Assembly: GCA_900546265.1 (NCBI GenBank)
Contig: URCA01000064.1
Span: forward strand, 1 to 13,053
DNA: 13,053 nucleotides
Reading direction: 5' to 3'
From: an uncultured Oscillospiraceae bacterium
GTDB taxonomy: Bacteria; Bacillota; Clostridia; Oscillospirales; Acutalibacteraceae
Shown: positions 7,457 to 13,053 of the stretch, piece after piece
Layout: each line of letters starts with the position of its first letter
Position numbering within the stretch: the stretch's first letter is position 1
Position numbers and translations under genes: made by a program
The notes under the pieces: model-generated
The model's input: only the letters and a program-made list of their open reading frames with translations
What the model was told of the DNA's origin: nothing
Databases searched by the model: none

Positions 7457-8641
7457 ATGCCGTGGAACCGCAAGCAAATTCGTGTTCTTTTCGCCCTGGT
7501 GGCCTTCGGCGTCCTGCTGTTCGTCGGGCTACAGAACCTGGGCACTGTCTGGGGCTTCGTGCAGATCCTCATCGGGCTGCTGATGCCGTTTATTATCGGG
7601 CTGTGCATCGCCTTTATCCTCAGCGTCCCCATGCGGGCGGTGGAAACCCATCTGTTCCGGCCGCTCGACAAAAAATGCGGGCGGATTTGGCGGAAAATCC
7701 GCCGGCCGCTGGCGGCCACCGTGACCCTGCTGTTGGCCCTCGGGGTGCTGGCGGCGGCGGTGTTCCTCATCATCCCGGAGCTGGGGCGCAGCCTGAGGAC
7801 GCTGGCGGACAGCATCCCCGGCTTCATCGCCCGGGCCCAGGCCTGGCTGACGGAGCTGGCACAGAAATACCCCCAGTGGCAGGACTGGATAAACGACCTG
7901 CAGCTGGACTGGAACGCCATTGCCCAGAAGCTGCTGGCCTTTGCGCAGAGCGGGGCGGTGGATCTATTCAACTCCACCGTCAGCCTGGCCACCTCCATAT
8001 TCAGCGGGGTGTTCAACCTCTTCCTCGGCGTGATTTTTGCCATGTATGTGCTGATGCAGAAGGAAACGCTGGCCCGGCAGATCACCAACGTGCTGCGGGC
8101 CCATCTGCCCGACGCCAAGACCGACCGGCTGCTGGAAATCGGCCGGCTGTCTAACCGCACCTTCTCCCGGTTCCTCACCGGGCAGTGCCTGGAGGCGGTG
8201 ATCCTCGGGCTGATGTTCTTCGTCACCATGTGCATTTTCCGCTTCCCCTATGCCCTGATGATCGCGGTGCTCATCGCCGTGCTGGCCCTTATCCCAATTT
8301 TCGGAGCCATCATCGGCTGCGTGGTGGGGGCCTTCCTCATCTTCGTGGGCGACCCGATGCAGGCCTTCTGGTTCGTGGTGATGTTCCTGATATTGCAGCA
8401 AATCGAGGGCAATTTCATCTATCCCAAGGTGGTGGGCACCTCGGTGGGACTGCCCTCCATCTGGGTGCTGGCGGCGGTGACCGTCGGCGGCGGGGTGATG
8501 GGCATATTCGGCATGCTGGTGGCCGTTCCCTTGAGCTCCGTGCTGTACAGCCTGCTGCGGGACAGCACCAACCGCCGACTGGCGCGCCGGGGGATCCCGG
8601 TGCCGGACGGTGACCCACCGTCCGCAGACGACACACCATAA
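7457..8641 (+). CDS. AI-2E transporter family (PerM-like) membrane protein
   Basis: A 394-aa polytopic membrane protein of the AI-2E/PerM family. Hydrophobic segments lie at about 9-27, 32-57, 85-106, 174-200, 245-298, 302-318 and 332-368. The soluble stretch between the third and fourth segments (about 107-170) is typical of the family. The C-terminal family signature is clear: PIFGAIIGCVVGAFLIF, LQQIEGNFIYPKVVGTSVGLP and GGGVMGIFGMLVAVPL. Members have been linked to autoinducer-2 export (TqsA) or Na+/H+ antiport, but most are uncharacterised, so the AI-2 name should not be taken as function. Start: ATG 7457 after AAGGAGGT with 9-nt spacing. It lies 47 nt after the GT-PlsC gene and probably shares its transcript. 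A role in moving a lipid-linked product or an ion is conceivable but unsupported by sequence. Confidence 0.92.
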   Translation: MPWNRKQIRVLFALVAFGVLLFVGLQNLGTVWGFVQILIGLLMPFIIGLCIAFILSVPMRAVETHLFRPLDKKCGRIWRKIRRPLAATVTLLLALGVLAAAVFLIIPELGRSLRTLADSIPGFIARAQAWLTELAQKYPQWQDWINDLQLDWNAIAQKLLAFAQSGAVDLFNSTVSLATSIFSGVFNLFLGVIFAMYVLMQKETLARQITNVLRAHLPDAKTDRLLEIGRLSNRTFSRFLTGQCLEAVILGLMFFVTMCIFRFPYALMIAVLIAVLALIPIFGAIIGCVVGAFLIFVGDPMQAFWFVVMFLILQQIEGNFIYPKVVGTSVGLPSIWVLAAVTVGGGVMGIFGMLVAVPLSSVLYSLLRDSTNRRLARRGIPVPDGDPPSADDTP

Positions 8642-8645
8642 TACC

Positions 8646-8664
8646 GCGCCGCCCCGCGCGGCGC
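8646..8664 (+). other. Short G/C hairpin between the two membrane-protein genes
   Basis: GCGCCGC and GCGGCGC pair around a 5-nt loop just before the GGAGGT ribosome binding site of the next gene. No U-run follows, so it is not a terminator. It may influence mRNA stability or translation of the downstream gene. Confidence 0.35.
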
Positions 8665-8680
8665 TGACCTGGAGGTACCC

Positions 8681-9442
8681 ATGTCTGTCATCGAACTGCC
8701 CGTCCGCTCTCCGGAGGAGGAAGAGCTGCTCCATCCCGTCCTGGCGCCGGAAACGGCCAATTCCGAGCCGCCGGACACGGGCGAGCGGCGGGAGCGCTCC
8801 TTCGCTCACGGGCTCAACTTTTACAAGCTGTTCTGGGTGTTCCTTATCGGCTGCTTCCTGGGAGTGATCATCGAGCTCATCTGGTGCGCCGTGCTGTATC
8901 AAAAATTCGAGAGCCGGGCCGGCCTGATTTACGGCCCCTTTAACCCGGTTTATGGCTTTGGCGCCCTGGTACTGTCGGTGGGGCTCCACTGGCTGATCAA
9001 GAAGCGGGATCTCTGGGTCTTTCTGGGCAGCGCCGTGCTGGGCAGCGCGGCGGAATTCGCCTGCTCCTGGTTCCAGGAAATGGTGTTCGGCTCGGTCTCC
9101 TGGCAGTATGACGGCACGGTTCTCAACCTGCAGGGGCGCATCAACCTGCTGCACGGGCTGCTGTGGGGGCTGCTCGGGCTGCTGTGGGTCAAGGAGCTGT
9201 ATCCCCGGCTGTCCAGACTCATCGAAAAAATCCCCAACAAAATCGGGGTGGCGCTGACCTGGACGCTGGCGGTGCTCATGGCCGCCGACATCGCCATTTC
9301 CGCCATGGCCGTCTACCGCCAGTCGGAGCGGCGGGAGGGGATTCCCGCCAGGAACGCGGTGGCCGCTTTCCTGGACGAACACTATCCCGACGAGTTTCTG
9401 GCCAAGATTTACACCAATATGGTGCCGGTGGAAAAGCATTAG
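8681..9442 (+). CDS. CmpB-type putative ABC transporter permease (PF06541-like)
   Basis: A 253-aa membrane protein. A charged N-terminal tail (1-45) precedes about five hydrophobic segments near 48-73, 86-106, 110-130, 152-172 and 188-210. Motifs match the ABC_trans_CmpB family common in Clostridia: GLIYGPFNPVYGFG (81-94), EFACSWFQEMVFGSVSWQYDG (125-145) and NLQGRINLLHGLLWG. The family is called a permease by annotation, but its biochemical role is not established and no ATPase partner is present here. The C-terminal tail (about 211-253) is soluble and longer than I expect for the family. ATG 8681 is supported by GGAGGT about 6 nt upstream. It is the last gene of the plus-strand operon, 39 nt after the AI-2E-family gene, and is followed by a strong terminator. 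Confidence 0.88.
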   Translation: MSVIELPVRSPEEEELLHPVLAPETANSEPPDTGERRERSFAHGLNFYKLFWVFLIGCFLGVIIELIWCAVLYQKFESRAGLIYGPFNPVYGFGALVLSVGLHWLIKKRDLWVFLGSAVLGSAAEFACSWFQEMVFGSVSWQYDGTVLNLQGRINLLHGLLWGLLGLLWVKELYPRLSRLIEKIPNKIGVALTWTLAVLMAADIAISAMAVYRQSERREGIPARNAVAAFLDEHYPDEFLAKIYTNMVPVEKH

Positions 9443-9493
9443 TCTTTATTCTTCAAAATGAATAGCTATGCAAGAAAACCACAGATAGAGCTG

Positions 9494-9541
9494 AAAAATC
9501 CCGCACTTTTTCGAACATTTCGAAAAGCGCGGGATTTTTTT
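9494..9541. terminator. Strong bidirectional intrinsic terminator
   Basis: A long near-perfect hairpin: ATCCCGC pairs with GCGGGAT and CTTTTCGAA with TTCGAAAAG, with one A/C mismatch, one bulged T and a CAT loop. Seven T's follow on the plus strand (9535-9541) and five on the minus strand (complement of 9494-9498). It lies between the convergent CmpB-type gene and catalase-like gene and should end both transcripts. Confidence 0.92.
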
Positions 9542-9560
9542 CGCGCAAAAGCGCGCGGCA

Positions 9561-10652
9561 TCAAGCGGGTTCGATCCGATACGCCGGGATCTGCGCGGCT
9601 AGGACCTCGCCAAAGTTCTCGTCCGCCTGCCGGGCGTACCCGATCACGCAGCGGCGCACCGAGGTGGGCTCGACGGCCAGGCTGGCGGCCATATTGTCGA
9701 TGAGAGCAGCCTTCTCCCGTGCGGGCAGGCAGCGGTACCGCTCCCCCGCCTGGACGAAGCCATCGGCCCCGCGCCGAGGGCCGGCGGGGCGCACCGGCAC
9801 CTCCCGGCCAAGGGGGGCCGGACGGGTCCAGCAAAGGGGCGGACGGCCCGGGGCGATCGCGAAACCCGGCGGCAGGCGGGTGGGGGCGAAATCCACCACG
9901 GTCTCGCCGGGCGCCGCCTTCCGCTCCAGCATCAGGCGGCCCACGGGTAGGAGGGGAAAGCGGAGCTCATCCCAGATCTTGGTGGGATCCAGGGGGTCGA
10001 AGGGCAGCGCTGCCCCCTCTTCCGGCGTCATCAGTTGGACGCAGAGGTCAAAATCCACCGTCCGGCCCAGGGCTAGGGTGTCGTGAAAGTCGCGGCGGAC
10101 ACAGGCGGGCTCCAGCGCGGAGCGGCGAGCGGCCTCCCGCCGGCTGAGGCATTGCTCCCCCGCCACCGGGATCCAGTGGAAGCGAACGATGTGCACGCCC
10201 TCCGGCCCCCGCCACAGGCAGGTCTGGCTTCCATAGGCGCGGATGTGGCGCAGGCTGCCCACGGTACCCAGGTCGGAGAAGTACCAGACGGCGAAGGGAA
10301 AAGCCTCGGGATTCTCGGCCACAAAGCGCCAGAGGCTGTCCGCCCCGCCGGACAGGGCGCGCAGAGCGCGGGGAAATTTGACCGCGTCCCACACCGGAAA
10401 AACAGGCAGGTGGGCCCCCAGCAAATCCAGGGGGCCCTGCCCGGTGTACAGCCTCACGGACAGGCACCAAACGCCGCGGGAGGCGTCGGGGCCGTCTCCT
10501 GCGGCCCGCTCGAAGCGGGCGGAGGCCTCCACGCGGCCGCCCGCCTCCTGCAAAAAGGCGGCGGCGGTATAGGGGGCCATGGAGCGGTAGCAGAGGAAAT
10601 GGCCGCGGGCTTCCGCCGCTTGGCCGGGGGTGGCGGGCTGTTCGGGATGGAT
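9561..10652 (-). CDS. Catalase-fold protein lacking the usual catalytic and haem-ligand residues
   Basis: About 363 aa, clearly homologous to haem catalases but divergent. Conserved blocks: YTAAAFLQ, SVRLYTGQGPLDLLG, LPVF-x2-WDAVKFP, SLRHIRAYG (about 133-141), PFDPLDPTKIW (217-227), PLLPVGRLMLER (233-244) and a C-terminal DGFVQAGERYR (297-307) with an ALIDNMAASL helix. Aligned by eye to catalases, the distal His falls on Pro (residue 9), the distal Asn on Ala (about 80), and the iron-ligand Tyr on or near Trp (about 275, CWTRPAPLG). The segment after the Tyr motif is shortened by dozens of residues against about 480-aa catalases. I infer no ordinary catalase activity. The reading frame is unbroken. 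Start: a strong Shine-Dalgarno (AAAGGGGAGGG, about 10658-10668) sits 6 nt before ATC at 10652. The first in-frame ATG is at 10580, with no good ribosome binding site, and would delete conserved N-terminal sequence. The exact start is therefore uncertain. It follows yaaA on the same strand. Confidence 0.78.
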   Translation of the reverse strand: MHPEQPATPGQAAEARGHFLCYRSMAPYTAAAFLQEAGGRVEASARFERAAGDGPDASRGVWCLSVRLYTGQGPLDLLGAHLPVFPVWDAVKFPRALRALSGGADSLWRFVAENPEAFPFAVWYFSDLGTVGSLRHIRAYGSQTCLWRGPEGVHIVRFHWIPVAGEQCLSRREAARRSALEPACVRRDFHDTLALGRTVDFDLCVQLMTPEEGAALPFDPLDPTKIWDELRFPLLPVGRLMLERKAAPGETVVDFAPTRLPPGFAIAPGRPPLCWTRPAPLGREVPVRPAGPRRGADGFVQAGERYRCLPAREKAALIDNMAASLAVEPTSVRRCVIGYARQADENFGEVLAAQIPAYRIEPA

Positions 10653-10812
10653 GGGAACCCTCCCCTTTCTGTTGCAATCTTCAGCCCATCCTATGCGGCG
10701 GGACAAGCCCGCGTTAGAAAAACCTGTCCGCCCCCGCCCGCACCGAGGACAGACGGCGGGGACAGGGACGGACAAACCGGCGCGGGTATTCGATTTTATT
10801 TTACAAATGGTA
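10653..10812 (-). other. Gap between yaaA and the catalase-like gene
   Basis: This roughly 160-nt stretch holds a possible weak terminator for yaaA: CTGTCC and GGACAG (10747-10752 with 10724-10729) followed by GTTTTT on the minus strand, with a large G-rich loop. It also holds a GCGGG/CCCGC hairpin and the strong Shine-Dalgarno just before the ATC at 10652. I could not identify a convincing promoter, so I cannot say whether the catalase-like gene shares the mnmA-yaaA transcript. Confidence 0.35.
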
Positions 10813-11589
10813 TTAAAATCGTTCCATATTCCTTGTAGTATCCTGTCGAACGGGCGTTTGCAGGAAAACATAACGGGTTTCGTCCGACAAGGCGGGGGCG
10901 AAGGCGTAGCCCTCCCACTCGAAGGCCCGCAGATCGGCGGGCCGCTCCAGGCGGTTTTTGATGAGAAAGCGGGCCATCTCTCCCCGCGCCATTTTGGCGC
11001 CGGTGGCCAGGGTGACGCGTCGGCCCCGGCGGAGGGTGGAGAATTCGCAGGTGATGCAGATATCTCCCGGCCGCCGGTGGGGCAGCACGGCCCGGGCGTA
11101 CTCGCCGGAAGCCAGATGGATCACCGGCTCCCCGGTTTTGAACAGCTCCCGGGCGATCCGTTCCCCCCAAAAGGCGTAAAGGCTTTGCCCCTCCACCCGC
11201 AGGCGGGACTGGAGTTCCAGCCGGTAGGGACGGATGCCGTCGGCGGGCCGGAGCACGCCATATAGGGCGCTGAGGATCCGCAGGTGTTCCCCGGCCCACG
11301 CGTAGTCCTCCGGGGTGAGGGAGGCGGCGTCCAGGTGCTGGAAGGCCAGCCCATAATAGGCCGACAGGGCGGCGGAGGCGGGGGCTTCGGCAAAATCCTG
11401 GTAATAGCCCGCCGCCTTCATGGCGAGGGAAGGGTTGATTTGCAGGAGGGATTCCAGCTCCCAGGGGCTGTATTTGCGCAGGAGGGAGGCCAGCCGGTCG
11501 GCCTCCCGCTGAAAGACGGGGCGGGTCAGGGACACGCCGGGCGCGGGAGCGGGGCGCATGTTCTTGGCCGGGGACAGAAACGCGATCAC
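10813..11589 (-). CDS. yaaA: Peroxide stress protein YaaA (DUF328/UPF0246)
   Basis: A 258-aa protein of normal family length. Family motifs are present in order: MIAFLSPAKNM (1-11), SAYYGLAFQHLDA (about 76-88), LSALYGVLRPADGIRPYRLE (106-125), FWGERI (140-145), HLASGEYA (158-165), KMARGEMARFLI (199-210) and EGYAFAPALSD near the C-terminus. In Escherichia coli, YaaA lowers free intracellular iron during hydrogen peroxide stress and limits Fenton damage; members also bind DNA. The start is GTG at 11589, overlapping the mnmA stop as GTGA, with GGAGG 7 nt upstream inside mnmA, which suggests translational coupling. The next gene downstream is a catalase homologue, so two peroxide-related proteins sit side by side. 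Confidence 0.95.
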   Translation of the reverse strand: MIAFLSPAKNMRPAPAPGVSLTRPVFQREADRLASLLRKYSPWELESLLQINPSLAMKAAGYYQDFAEAPASAALSAYYGLAFQHLDAASLTPEDYAWAGEHLRILSALYGVLRPADGIRPYRLELQSRLRVEGQSLYAFWGERIARELFKTGEPVIHLASGEYARAVLPHRRPGDICITCEFSTLRRGRRVTLATGAKMARGEMARFLIKNRLERPADLRAFEWEGYAFAPALSDETRYVFLQTPVRQDTTRNMERF

Positions 11590-12659
11590 AGCGCGGCCTC
11601 CTTCACGATACGGCCGCCGCCGAGCAGCTTGTCCCCGTCGTAAAACACCACCGACTGACCGGGGGTGACGGAGCGCTGGGGGGCGTCGAAGGTCACCCGC
11701 GCCATGCCGCCGGGAAGAGGGGTCAGGGTGGCGGGGGCGGCGGGGGCCTGGTAGCGGATTTTGGCCTGCACCCGCAGGGGGGCGGCCGGTGGAGCGATGG
11801 AGACGTAGTTCACCGGGCCGGCGGTGAGGGTATCGGCCAGCTGGCGGCCCTCCTCCCCCAGGATCACGGTATTGGTGGAGGCGTCGATGCCCACGACGTA
11901 CATGGGACGGCCCAGGGCCACGCCCAGCCCCTTGCGCTGGCCGATGGTGTAGCGGCCGATCCCCTGGTGGCGGCCGAGGACATGGCCGGACTCGTCAACG
12001 AAATCGCCCGGCTGCATGGCCGCGCCGGTATACCACCCGATAAAGGCGGCGTGGCCGGAATCCGGGACAAAGCAGGTTTCCATGCTGTCCCCTTTATCGG
12101 CCACGGGCAGGGAGGCCTCCCGAGCCAGGGCGCGCACTTCTTCCTTCCCATAGCCCCAGAGGGGGAAGCGGACGCGGGCCAGCTGCTCCTGGCTCAGGCC
12201 ATAGAGGACATAGCTCTGATCCTTGAGAGAATCGGCACGGTACAGGGCCCAGCGGCCGGCGGCGGCGTCGAATTCCCGGCGGGCGTAATGGCCGGTGGCC
12301 ACCCCGTCCATGCCGTTTTCCAGCGCGTAGTCCAGCATGGCGCCGAACTTGATGGTGCGGTTGCAGGTCACGCAGGGGTTAGGTGTGCGGCCGGCCAGAT
12401 ATTCGGCCGCGAACTCGTCCACCACACAGCGGCAGAAGGCATCGGTCAAATCGAGAACCCGGTGTTCGATGCCCAGGGCGTCGCAGACGCGGCGGGCGTC
12501 GTCGATGTCCTGCTGTGCGCCCGCGCCGGTGGAGGCGGCCAGACGGCCGCCGCGCAGGCGCAGGGTGACGCCGGTGACGGCGCAGCCCTGCCGCTGCAGG
12601 ATCAGGGCGGCCACCGAGCTGTCCACGCCGCCGCTCATGCCCACCAGAATATGTTCCAT
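11586..12659 (-). CDS. mnmA: tRNA-specific 2-thiouridylase MnmA
   Basis: A 357-aa enzyme that installs the 2-thio group on wobble U34 of tRNA Lys, Glu and Gln, using ATP and a persulfide sulfur carrier. The PP-loop SGGVDS is at 9-14. The first catalytic Cys is in NPCVTCNRTIKFG (Cys 99), followed by ATGHYA (121-126) and KDQSYVLYGL (146-155). The second catalytic Cys is in GDSMETCFVPD (Cys 196), a variant of the enterobacterial DSTGICFIG motif. GIGRYTIGQRKGLG and a C-terminal beta-barrel ending GGGRIV complete the fold. Length is normal. ATG 12659 begins MEHILVGMSGG, exactly where the family starts, with AGGA about 9 nt upstream. The reading frame stays open further upstream, but that part is promoter and terminator DNA. 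It is the first gene of the minus-strand mnmA-yaaA unit. Confidence 0.97.
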   Translation of the reverse strand: MEHILVGMSGGVDSSVAALILQRQGCAVTGVTLRLRGGRLAASTGAGAQQDIDDARRVCDALGIEHRVLDLTDAFCRCVVDEFAAEYLAGRTPNPCVTCNRTIKFGAMLDYALENGMDGVATGHYARREFDAAAGRWALYRADSLKDQSYVLYGLSQEQLARVRFPLWGYGKEEVRALAREASLPVADKGDSMETCFVPDSGHAAFIGWYTGAAMQPGDFVDESGHVLGRHQGIGRYTIGQRKGLGVALGRPMYVVGIDASTNTVILGEEGRQLADTLTAGPVNYVSIAPPAAPLRVQAKIRYQAPAAPATLTPLPGGMARVTFDAPQRSVTPGQSVVFYDGDKLLGGGRIVKEAAL

Positions 12660-12681
12660 AGCGTTCCATCCTATCTTACGT

Positions 12682-12713
12682 AAAAAAGCCGATGTGTGGA
12701 GGGCACACATCGG
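12682..12713 (-). terminator. Leader terminator/attenuator hairpin upstream of mnmA
   Basis: A perfect 9-bp stem (CCGATGTGT, 12689-12697, with ACACATCGG, 12705-12713) around a 7-nt loop is followed on the minus strand by C and six T's (12682-12687). It lies only 22 nt before the mnmA ATG and downstream of the predicted mnmA promoter, so transcription of mnmA must pass through it. No T-box core motif (TGGNACCGCG) is present in the short leader. Confidence 0.7.
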
Positions 12714-12742
12714 CGGGGGTGTTGTCCCGTCCGTTTGGGGAC

Positions 12743-12772
12743 AGTATAGCACGGTTGGGGCGGGATTGGCAA
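12743..12772 (-). promoter_or_regulatory. mnmA promoter
   Basis: Minus strand: -35 TTGCCA (12767-12772), 18-bp spacer, -10 TATACT (12743-12748) preceded by TGC, which makes an extended -10. The predicted start is near 12736, giving a leader of about 75 nt that contains the terminator hairpin. Confidence 0.72.
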
Positions 12773-12825
12773 GAGGGAGGGGGTGGATCCTTACCTGGAT
12801 CTCGAGGCAGCGCGTTCTTTGTGCT

Positions 12826-13003
12826 CTATCGGGGTTGCGTTGGTATGCCGGTTTTCCGTACGGAAAACCTAGCACAACCTCGCGGGCTGATTACGCCTGT
12901 GAGCCGCCCGCCGTGGGGGAGATCCTTGCTACGTCCTATCGGGCTTCATGCAGGTATGCGGGGCACCACCCCACGGGCTGATTGTGCCTGTGAGGCACCC
13001 CGC
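12826..13003. repeat. Two diverged direct copies of an intergenic repeat unit
   Basis: Copy 1 (about 12826-12909) and copy 2 (about 12936-13002) share CTATCGGG, GGTATGC, CGGGCTGATT and GCCTGTGAG in the same order. Copy 1 carries about 20 extra bases that form a perfect palindrome. The sequence has no credible coding frame or ribosome binding site. It resembles a mobile or recombinogenic intergenic repeat family, but nothing else in this window matches it. Confidence 0.65.
12850..12869. repeat. Perfect 20-bp palindrome
   Basis: GGTTTTCCGTACGGAAAACC is self-complementary over all 20 bases. Flanking bases extend it imperfectly (GGTTGCG around 12834-12840 against AGCACAACC, 12871-12879), giving a larger cruciform or RNA hairpin. 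It accounts for the length difference between the two repeat copies. Confidence 0.8.
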
Positions 13004-13004
13004 A

Positions 13005-13044
13005 CCCCTTCTTTCTTTTTCGTGCGTGAAAAAGAAAGAAGGGG
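13005..13044. repeat. 17-bp-stem inverted repeat at the right edge
   Basis: CCCCTTCTTTCTTTTTC (13005-13021) and GAAAAAGAAAGAAGGGG (13028-13044) are perfect reverse complements around a 6-nt loop. One arm is all pyrimidine and the other all purine. No separate U-run follows on either strand, so it is not a standard terminator. The element probably continues past the window edge. Confidence 0.85.
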
Positions 13045-13053
13045 GAGAAAGAA

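Noticed and set aside
10653..10871. N-terminal extension of the catalase-like protein into the end of yaaA
   Set aside because: The first part is an out-of-frame reading of yaaA and of a structured gap. It has no resemblance to catalase and no ribosome binding site.
12660..12742. T-box or other known riboswitch in the mnmA leader
   Set aside because: The leader is too short and has no T-box core motif or recognisable riboswitch signature. Only the terminator hairpin is supported.
12660..12875. N-terminal extension of MnmA by 72 residues
   Set aside because: The frame is open, but this DNA contains the promoter and a terminator hairpin, and the family starts at MEHILVGMSGG. A ribosome binding site precedes the ATG at 12659.
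12337..12981. Plus-strand open frame running from mnmA into the repeat region
   Set aside because: It is antisense to mnmA, its translation is Arg/Pro/Ala-rich, and the right half is repeat DNA.
12826..13044. CRISPR array
   Set aside because: There are only two diverged copies, with uneven spacing and no cas genes. The structure fits an intergenic repeat better.

Overview
The window looks like chromosomal DNA from a high-G+C Clostridia-type Firmicute, probably a gut Oscillospiraceae-like organism. This rests on G/C-rich third codon positions, AGGAGG-type ribosome binding sites, sigma-A promoters, a CmpB-type putative permease, an AI-2E/PerM permease, and a MnmA with the 'METCF' active-site variant. 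No genus can be named from sequence alone. I see no tRNA, rRNA, CRISPR array, transposase or phage gene.

Layout. (1) 1-4704, minus strand: a lipoprotein solute-binding protein is transcribed first, from a good promoter at 4760-4788. It is followed by a large membrane Cache/HAMP/PAS-like/GGDEF/EAL protein for cyclic-di-GMP signalling. No ABC permease or ATPase accompanies the binding protein. (2) 4705-4996: a divergent promoter region. The plus-strand promoter is a near-perfect sigma-A promoter overlapped by a Fur-box-like 7-1-7 inverted repeat. (3) 4997-9442, plus strand: a probable four-gene operon of a MarR-family regulator, a GT4 glycosyltransferase fused to a PlsC-type acyltransferase, an AI-2E/PerM-family membrane protein and a CmpB-type membrane protein. 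It ends at a strong bidirectional terminator (9494-9541). (4) 9561-12659, minus strand: mnmA, then yaaA (GTG start, 4-nt overlap with mnmA), then a catalase homologue that seems to have lost its distal His, distal Asn and haem-ligand Tyr. Its best ribosome binding site sits before an ATC rather than an ATG. (5) 12660-13053: the mnmA promoter and a leader terminator hairpin just before its start codon. These are followed by non-coding repeat DNA with two diverged direct repeats, a perfect 20-bp palindrome and a 17-bp-stem inverted repeat.

How the genes may work together. Region 1 could be an extracellular ligand sensor feeding c-di-GMP turnover. Region 3 looks like an envelope or glycolipid module under a MarR regulator that may respond to iron. 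Region 4 links tRNA 2-thiolation to peroxide/iron stress (YaaA) and to a catalase-fold protein that probably no longer acts as a catalase. The strongest candidates for something undescribed are the catalase-derived protein next to yaaA, the transporter-less binding protein plus c-di-GMP enzyme pair, and the GT4-PlsC fusion operon. All family assignments come from motifs recognised by eye, without a database search.
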